DNA from: Prochloraceae cyanobacterium
Lineage (GTDB): Bacteria; Cyanobacteriota; Cyanobacteriia; Cyanobacteriales; JASJDA01
Direction: 5' to 3'
NCBI GenBank assembly: GCA_030065755.1
Contig: JASJDA010000016.1
Span: 1 to 60,746 of the forward strand
DNA length: 60,746 nt
Part shown: positions 55,046 through 60,746 of the stretch, one piece after another
Layout: every line of letters starts with the position of its first letter
Numbering within the stretch: position 1 is the stretch's first letter
Notes under the pieces: generated by a model
Told to the model about the DNA's origin: nothing
The model's input: the letters and a program-made list of their open reading frames with translations, nothing else
Database searches by the model: none
Position numbers and translations under genes: made by a program

Positions 55046-55439
55046 GCTTTAATTTTTTTCAAGTATTTTAGGGCTGTTGATATTGAAATAATCAAATACT
55101 GTATCGTGAAAGTGATAGAATAACAACGTCCACAAAGCTGACTCACCTAGATGGAATGCTCTCTGTTTGGTCATCACAAGACTCAGTGATATTTTAAGAC
55201 AGCAGGCACAAAGTTAGCATCGAAAAGAAAATCAATCCGCCAAGAAATGATAACAAACTCAGATAAAACTTCGGTTAGTTGTCAGCTATTTTAATTTGAT
55301 TTGGATTAATAGTCGCGACCAAAATGCTTCTGCTCAAAGGGTAGGTTGTACTTCGCTCTTTAGAGTTGAGAGGATGGCTTATTGACTTAATCTACACTTT
55401 GCTAATGCACTATCAGAGAGATAATAAGGAGAATAAGCC
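55046..55439. other. Intergenic region after the TOMM genes
   Basis: 394-bp spacer. A minus-strand frame of about 41 codons (roughly 55041-55166, starting MTKQRAFHLGESALWTLLFY) looks protein-like and might be the end of a decayed transposase, but has no ribosome-binding site. No further precursor-like peptide was found on the plus strand. The kinase promoter lies toward the right end. Confidence 0.4.
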
Positions 55440-58400
55440 ATGCTGAGGATTTCCAGCTACCAGACTGGGGAAAAAATTTATGAGAGCTCCAATACCTTAG
55501 TTTACCGTGCCTATCAAAAAAAGAATCGACAGCCTGTTATTCTCAAAATATTCCGAGAAAGATATCCTTCGCCAGAGAAAATAGCTTGGTATAAGCGCGA
55601 ATACGAAATTACCAAAAACTTGCAGATCGATGGAGTAATCAATGTCTACAGTCTAGAAAATATCCAAAATCTTTGGGTGATGGTACTTGAAGATTTTGGG
55701 GGTGAGTCTTTAGACAAGTTAATATCAAGGGGGCAATTCTCTCTAAGTAAGTTTTTTCCTTTTGCCATTATTCGCATTGTTGAGATTTTGGATCAAGTGC
55801 ATGACCAACAGATTATGCATAAGGATATCAATCCTTCTAACATTATTTTAAATCCAACAACTAGAGAACTTAAACTCATCGATTTTGGTATTTCGACTGT
55901 TCTCTCACGGGAAAACCCAGCGTTATGCAATCCCAATAAATTAGAGGGAACTTTAGCCTATATCTCTCCAGAACAAACTGGAAGAATGAATCGAGCGATC
56001 GACTATCGGACTGATTTTTATTCCTTAGGCGTTACTTTTTATCACTTATTAACAGGAAAATTACCTTTTCCCACCAGCGATCCCCTTGAGTTGCTCCATT
56101 GCCATATTGCTAAACAAGCAATTTCTCCTCATCAAATCAAATCAGATATTCCGCAGGTACTCTCTGAGATCGTTATGAAGCTGATGGCGAAAAATGCTGA
56201 AGATCGCTACCAGTCAGCCTATGGATTAAAAAAAGATCTAGAAAAGTGTCTACACCAATGGGAGCAGAAACAGACCATTGAATCATTTCCTTTAGGCAGA
56301 GAAGATTCATCTCATCAGTTCCAAGTTTCTCAAAAGTTATATGGACGAGAAGAAGAAATTAATCTTTTATTAGCTGCTTTTGCACGTGTGAGCCAGGGCT
56401 CTAAAGAAATGATGCTAGTTTCTGGCTATTCCGGTATCGGCAAATCTGCCTTAGTCAAAGAAGTTTATAAACCAATTACCGAGCAACGGGGCTACTTTAT
56501 TTCTGGTAAGTTCGATCGACTCCAAAAAGATATTCCTTTTGATTCCCTAGTGCAAGCCTTTCGCTCCTTAATTAGCCAACTGCTTACTGAGAGTTACGAT
56601 CGGCTCCATACCTGGCGAACAAAAATTTTAGCAGCTCTCGGTGTTAATGGTCAGGTAATCCTGGAAGTCATTCCAGAACTAGAACTCATTATTGGCAGCC
56701 AGCCATCTGTAGCGGAATTAGAATCGATAGAAGCTCAAAATCGCTTTCATCTAGTATTTCAGAATTTTATCAGGGTTTTTGCCCGACCAGAACACCCCTT
56801 AGTCTTATTTGTCGACGATTTACAGTGGGCAGATAGAGCTTCTCTTAAAGCGATCGAGCTGTTAATGAGCGAAGCAGATAGCTCTTATCTTTTTTTGATT
56901 GGTGCATATAGAAATAATGAAGTTAGTAAGATCCATCCCTTAATGTTGACCCTGGATAAGATCGAGCGAGCTGGAGGAATCGTCCATAATATTTCCTTGA
57001 AGCCTTTAAAATTATCTTATATTAATCAATTAGTTAGTGATACCCTCAACATAGAATTAGAGACTGCTCGCCCGTTAACAGAATTACTCCAGAAAAAAAC
57101 CTATGGCAATCCTTTCTTTATTAATGAGTTTTTAAAGTCTCTATATAGCGAAGAACTGATACAATTTAACTCGCGAAAAGGCTCTTGGCAGTGGGACTTA
57201 GCAAAGATTCAAGAGCATAATATCACTGACAATGTGGTCGAATTAATGACCAGCAAGATACAAAAGTTAGAACAAACAACACAAAGTCTTTTGCAATTAG
57301 CAGCTTGTATTGGCAATAAGTTTGAACTCCAAACCTTAGCCATTGTCTCAGAAACATCACCTCAACAAGCTGCTGCTAACTTATGGCAAGCGATCGCGCA
57401 AGGTTTAATTATACCGCTTAGCGATACCTACAAGCTGATAGAAATGGATGTCGAGGGATTGGCTGAGAAGATCGCGGTTGAATATAAATTTACCCACGAT
57501 CGCATTCAGCAAGCAGCCTATTCCCTAATTATCAAAACAGAGAAACCAACTGTCCATTGGCAGGTAGGACAACTGCTGTTGAAAAATACACCACCAGCAA
57601 AACAAGAGCCAAAAATATTTGATATTGTTAATCAATTAAATATAGGTAGGAAGTTAATTAAGCAACAGACGCAGCAAGATGAACTAGCTCGATTAAACCT
57701 AATCGCAGGTAAAAAAGCAAAGGCATCCACAGCCTATGAAACTGCCTTCCAATACTTCAAGATTGGTTTGGAACTGTTAGCAGAAGATAGCTGGCAACAG
57801 CAGTATGAATTCACCTTGGAACTTTATAACGAAGTTGCAGAAGCGGCATATCTCAGTGCTAACTTCGATCTATTAGAGAGTTTGACTGAGGTTGTACGGC
57901 AACAAGCTAAAACTTTGCTGGACAAAGTGAAAACCTATCAAATCAAGATACAAGCCTGTATAGCTGAGAACCAGCTATATTCAGCAGTAAAGATTGGGCT
58001 AGAAATTCTGAAACTTTTGGGGATTACCTTTCCTGAAAAACCAAGTCAGTCAGATGTTCTACAAACTTTGAAAGAAAGCAAATTGGTTTTGGCAGACAAA
58101 AGCCTGGGGGATTTAATAAATCTGCCAAAGATGACCGATCCTTTTAAGTTGGCAGCAATGAGAATTATAAGCTCTATTCATTCTGCTGCATATATGAGTA
58201 TTCCTGAACTCGACTCAATTCTTGTGTGTAACTTAGTCAATTTGTCTGTTAAATATGGCAATGCTCCTTCCTCTGTTATTGGTTACGTCAATTACGGAAT
58301 CAATCTTATTGCCATAGCGGAGGAATTTGAAACTGGTTATGAATTTGGTCAACTCGCTTTACGCCTATCATCTCGCTTACCGAGTAATAGATATAAAGCG

Positions 58401-60746
58401 ATGGTATTATTCGAGATTTATAACTACTTAATTCACTCGAAGGAACATCTTAAGGGAAGCTTACAATTGCAAGAGACTTATCAAATCGGGCTGGAAATTG
58501 GAGATATAGAATATGCTGCTTATTCTGCGATTAATTACTGTTTTTATTTGTATTATCTTGGCTCGAAACTTTCTGAATCAGAAACTCAAATAGCAGCTTA
58601 CGGCAAAGCGATCTCCAAACTAAACCAAGAGGTAGCTCTTAATTATCAGAAAATTTTTCATCAAACAGTTTTAAACTTATTGGGCAAATCAGAAAATCCT
58701 CAACTATTAATTGGCGATATCTATGACGAGCGCCAAATTACACCTGTTTATTTATCAAATCATGTCACTGGAGCTTTTTTCCTATATTTGTGCAAACTTA
58801 TACTCTGTAATCTGTTTCAGGATTATTCTCAAGCTATTATCAATGCAACTGAGACAGAAAAATATTCGGAGGGAGTTGCCGGATCTCCATATATTCCTAT
58901 CTTATACTTTTATTCCTCTATTGCTTATCTAGGTGGGCTTAATAATGTCTCAACCGAAGAAAAAGAGTTTATTCTCGCCAAAGTAACTTTCAACCAAGAA
59001 AAAATAAAGCGATTGGCATCTTCTGCCCCTATGAATTATCTCCACAAATTCTACTTAGTTGAAGCCGAACGCGCCCGCGTTCTGTGTCAATATAAAGATG
59101 CCAGAGAATATTACGATCGAGCCATAACCCTAGCCCACGAAAACGAATATCTCAACGAAGAAGCCCTAGCCTACGAACTAGCAGGCAGATTTTACCTAGC
59201 TAGAGGTCAAAACCACGTTGCTCGCCATTACCTACAAGATGCCCACTATGCCTATCAGCGCTGGGGAGCAATAGCTAAAGTTAAAGATTTAGAAGACCGA
59301 TATCCGCAGTTTTTAGCAACAGCCTCAAAAGATACTCTTCAAACTCGCTTACCTTCTACAATTACCAGCGAGGATGAAACTCCCGCTGAGGTTTTCGATT
59401 TTCACAGCATTTTAAGAGCTTCGCAAGCAATTTCTAGCGAAATTTTACTAGATAGATTGCTAGATAAATTAATTAAAATTGTTATTGAAAATGCTGGCGC
59501 TCAAACTGGGGTTCTTCTTTTAGAAAAAAAAGGTAATCTATTTATAGAAATAAAGGCGAATGTAGATCGAGAAGAGCTGATAGTAAGTAGATATAATTCA
59601 GTTGCAAATAGTGAAAAATTGCCCCTATCTATAATAAATTACGTACAAAGAACCAAAGAAAATCTAGTTTTAGAAGATGCTATTACTGACAGCAGATTTA
59701 CTAAAGATACTTATATAGCTAAAAAACAACCCAAATCTATTTTATGTACGCCGATCGTCGATCGAGGTAAATTAATTGGTCTGCTTTACTTAGAAAATAA
59801 TTTAACTACAGGTGCCTTTACTAGCGATCGTCTAGAAGTGTTAAAAATTCTCTCCTCTCAAGCAGCAATTTCCATTCAAAACGCCCAATTATTCGGAAAC
59901 TTGAAACAAGCAGAAGCAGAGGTGCGAGAAAGCGAGAGAAGAATAGCTCAATTTCTAGAAGCCCTACCAGTCGGCGTATTTATTGTTAATGCTCAAGGTA
60001 AACCATATTACGCCAATCATACTGCAAAAGAGGTACTAGGCAAGGAAATCATAACCTCAGACACATTCGAGAAATTACAAGAGGAATATCCAGCCTATTT
60101 AGCAGGAACCGATCGATTGTACCCAAGGGAACAAGGAGCGATCGTAAAAGCCTTGAAGGGTCAAAGATCAACTGTTGACGATATGGAGATTCGCGCTCCT
60201 GACAAGACTATACCCTTAGAAGTTTCAGCTACCCCTATTTATGACGAGCAGGGGCAAATTAACTATGCCATAGCTGCCTTTCAAGATATTACCGAGCGCA
60301 AAAAAGCAGAAGCAGAAAGAATCGAGTTTACTAAACAACTCGAAGTCAAAAATGTCGCCTTGGAGCAAGCACAACAAGCTTTAACTAACTACAACATCGT
60401 CCTAGAACAAACAGTTCGAGAGCGTACAAAAGAACTATCACACACCATTGAAGTTCTCAAAGCCACTCAAGGAGAACTGCAAATAGAAAACGCTCTGCTC
60501 AGAAGCGATTCCGATAGTCAAACCTCTACGTTTGACTATCAACTGGGGGGAAGTTTGCCCATGGATGCTCCTACTTACGTGGTGCGCTCGGCCGATCGTC
60601 AACTTTACCAAGCTCTTAAACGGGGGGAGTTTTGCTATATCCTCAATGCAAGGCAAATGGGCAAATCCAGTTTGATGGTGCAAATGTTTCATCGTCTTGA
60701 AAACGAAGGATTTTACACTGCAGCAATTGACCTAACAAGCATTGGC
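55440..60746 (+). CDS. Giant Ser/Thr kinase - AAA - TPR - GAF - PAS - AAA-like signalling protein (partial, 3' end beyond window)
   Basis: Open for 1769 codons to the window edge; AAGGAGAATAAGCC precedes the ATG. Order of domains: Ser/Thr kinase (about 8-270; VILKIF, HKDINPSN, DFGIS, SPEQTGRMN); AAA ATPase (about 298-560; YGREEEI, Walker A SGYSGIGKSALV, Walker B LVLFVDDLQWAD); a helical TPR-like region (about 600-1280); GAF (about 1318-1487); PAS (about 1500-1615, ending AFQDITERKKAE); coiled coil (about 1620-1690). After this a histidine-kinase core is normal, but here FDYQLGGSLPMDAPTYVV and LNARQMGKSSLMVQM start an AAA-like P-loop domain usually found at protein N-termini. Cytosolic sensor and signal integrator; inputs unknown. 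Confidence 0.88.
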   Translation, partial: MLRISSYQTGEKIYESSNTLVYRAYQKKNRQPVILKIFRERYPSPEKIAWYKREYEITKNLQIDGVINVYSLENIQNLWVMVLEDFGGESLDKLISRGQFSLSKFFPFAIIRIVEILDQVHDQQIMHKDINPSNIILNPTTRELKLIDFGISTVLSRENPALCNPNKLEGTLAYISPEQTGRMNRAIDYRTDFYSLGVTFYHLLTGKLPFPTSDPLELLHCHIAKQAISPHQIKSDIPQVLSEIVMKLMAKNAEDRYQSAYGLKKDLEKCLHQWEQKQTIESFPLGREDSSHQFQVSQKLYGREEEINLLLAAFARVSQGSKEMMLVSGYSGIGKSALVKEVYKPITEQRGYFISGKFDRLQKDIPFDSLVQAFRSLISQLLTESYDRLHTWRTKILAALGVNGQVILEVIPELELIIGSQPSVAELESIEAQNRFHLVFQNFIRVFARPEHPLVLFVDDLQWADRASLKAIELLMSEADSSYLFLIGAYRNNEVSKIHPLMLTLDKIERAGGIVHNISLKPLKLSYINQLVSDTLNIELETARPLTELLQKKTYGNPFFINEFLKSLYSEELIQFNSRKGSWQWDLAKIQEHNITDNVVELMTSKIQKLEQTTQSLLQLAACIGNKFELQTLAIVSETSPQQAAANLWQAIAQGLIIPLSDTYKLIEMDVEGLAEKIAVEYKFTHDRIQQAAYSLIIKTEKPTVHWQVGQLLLKNTPPAKQEPKIFDIVNQLNIGRKLIKQQTQQDELARLNLIAGKKAKASTAYETAFQYFKIGLELLAEDSWQQQYEFTLELYNEVAEAAYLSANFDLLESLTEVVRQQAKTLLDKVKTYQIKIQACIAENQLYSAVKIGLEILKLLGITFPEKPSQSDVLQTLKESKLVLADKSLGDLINLPKMTDPFKLAAMRIISSIHSAAYMSIPELDSILVCNLVNLSVKYGNAPSSVIGYVNYGINLIAIAEEFETGYEFGQLALRLSSRLPSNRYKAMVLFEIYNYLIHSKEHLKGSLQLQETYQIGLEIGDIEYAAYSAINYCFYLYYLGSKLSESETQIAAYGKAISKLNQEVALNYQKIFHQTVLNLLGKSENPQLLIGDIYDERQITPVYLSNHVTGAFFLYLCKLILCNLFQDYSQAIINATETEKYSEGVAGSPYIPILYFYSSIAYLGGLNNVSTEEKEFILAKVTFNQEKIKRLASSAPMNYLHKFYLVEAERARVLCQYKDAREYYDRAITLAHENEYLNEEALAYELAGRFYLARGQNHVARHYLQDAHYAYQRWGAIAKVKDLEDRYPQFLATASKDTLQTRLPSTITSEDETPAEVFDFHSILRASQAISSEILLDRLLDKLIKIVIENAGAQTGVLLLEKKGNLFIEIKANVDREELIVSRYNSVANSEKLPLSIINYVQRTKENLVLEDAITDSRFTKDTYIAKKQPKSILCTPIVDRGKLIGLLYLENNLTTGAFTSDRLEVLKILSSQAAISIQNAQLFGNLKQAEAEVRESERRIAQFLEALPVGVFIVNAQGKPYYANHTAKEVLGKEIITSDTFEKLQEEYPAYLAGTDRLYPREQGAIVKALKGQRSTVDDMEIRAPDKTIPLEVSATPIYDEQGQINYAIAAFQDITERKKAEAERIEFTKQLEVKNVALEQAQQALTNYNIVLEQTVRERTKELSHTIEVLKATQGELQIENALLRSDSDSQTSTFDYQLGGSLPMDAPTYVVRSADRQLYQALKRGEFCYILNARQMGKSSLMVQMFHRLENEGFYTAAIDLTSIG

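Noticed and set aside
55041..55166. Minus-strand frame of about 41 codons after the dehydrogenase
   Set aside because: Protein-like but without a ribosome-binding site or family; possibly a transposase scrap, not enough to call.
1..60746. CRISPR arrays or rRNA genes
   Set aside because: No regularly spaced repeat-spacer pattern and no rRNA-like conserved sequence were seen anywhere in the window.

Overview
The window reads as the chromosome of a beta-cyanobacterium. It carries a beta-type carboxysome locus (ccmK2-ccmK1-ccmL-ccmM-ccmN) joined to form IB Rubisco genes (rbcL-rbcX-rbcS), cyanobacterial NDH-1 genes (ndhC-ndhK-ndhJ and a CO2-uptake ndhF-ndhD-cup set), ClpC/ClpS, and many HIP1 octamers (GCGATCGC). 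Base composition is AT-rich. I cannot name the genus; a unicellular or baeocytous relative with a repeat-rich, moderately large genome would fit.

Layout. 1-6.2 kb, minus strand: redox cluster with an old-yellow-enzyme (OYE)-type flavoenzyme carrying a Cys motif, a membrane-anchored di-haem cytochrome c, a haem-less paralogue of that cytochrome's N-terminal half, a GMC flavoprotein and a partial membrane protein. 6.4-8.5 kb: gene debris, namely a topoisomerase-I-like pseudogene whose TOPRIM motif is split by a 24-nt insertion, a vWA-MoxR-associated HTH fragment, and repeats. 8.5-10.4 kb: a peroxiredoxin and a second OYE behind a perfect 26-bp palindrome. 10.4-14.7 kb: repeats, a MITE with a recognisable empty site, and egtC-egtB (ergothioneine pathway). 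14.7-17.6 kb: a P-loop DUF1611-like protein paired with an ABC exporter. 17.7-26.2 kb: M48 protease, DUF389 pseudogene, Ap4A phosphorylase, clpC, an IS200/IS605 omegaRNA-like relic, a UgpC-type ATPase, clpS and DUF2103. 26.9-36.2 kb: histone-deacetylase-like hydrolase, ndhCKJ, GHL10 hydrolase, radical SAM protein, phasin-like protein, FKBP, GNAT, fmt and small proteins. 36.5-37.5 kb: GGDEF pseudogene with three in-frame stops.

37.6-49.5 kb is the carbon-concentrating supercluster. The CO2-hydrating NDH-1 module (ndhF4-ndhD4-cupB, minus strand) diverges from ccmK2K1LMN-rbcLXS (plus strand), so one roughly 450-bp region separates bicarbonate supply from carboxysome building and CO2 fixation. 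CcmM keeps the gamma-carbonic-anhydrase histidines and the C194/C200 pair, and has four Rubisco-small-subunit-like modules; the first lacks the cysteines seen in the other three.

50.6-55.0 kb is the most interesting accessory locus. A 123-aa protein looks like a nitrile-hydratase-leader (NHLP) type precursor ending in a 15-residue core with a terminal Gly-Cys-Cys. It lies upstream of a fused RRE/ocin-ThiF-like YcaO cyclodehydratase and a SagB/ThcOx-type azoline dehydrogenase. This is a compact thiazole/oxazole-modified peptide (TOMM RiPP) system with a MITE-like element between precursor and enzymes. The window ends inside a giant Ser/Thr kinase-AAA-TPR-GAF-PAS protein that runs into a second AAA-like domain where a histidine-kinase core would be expected.
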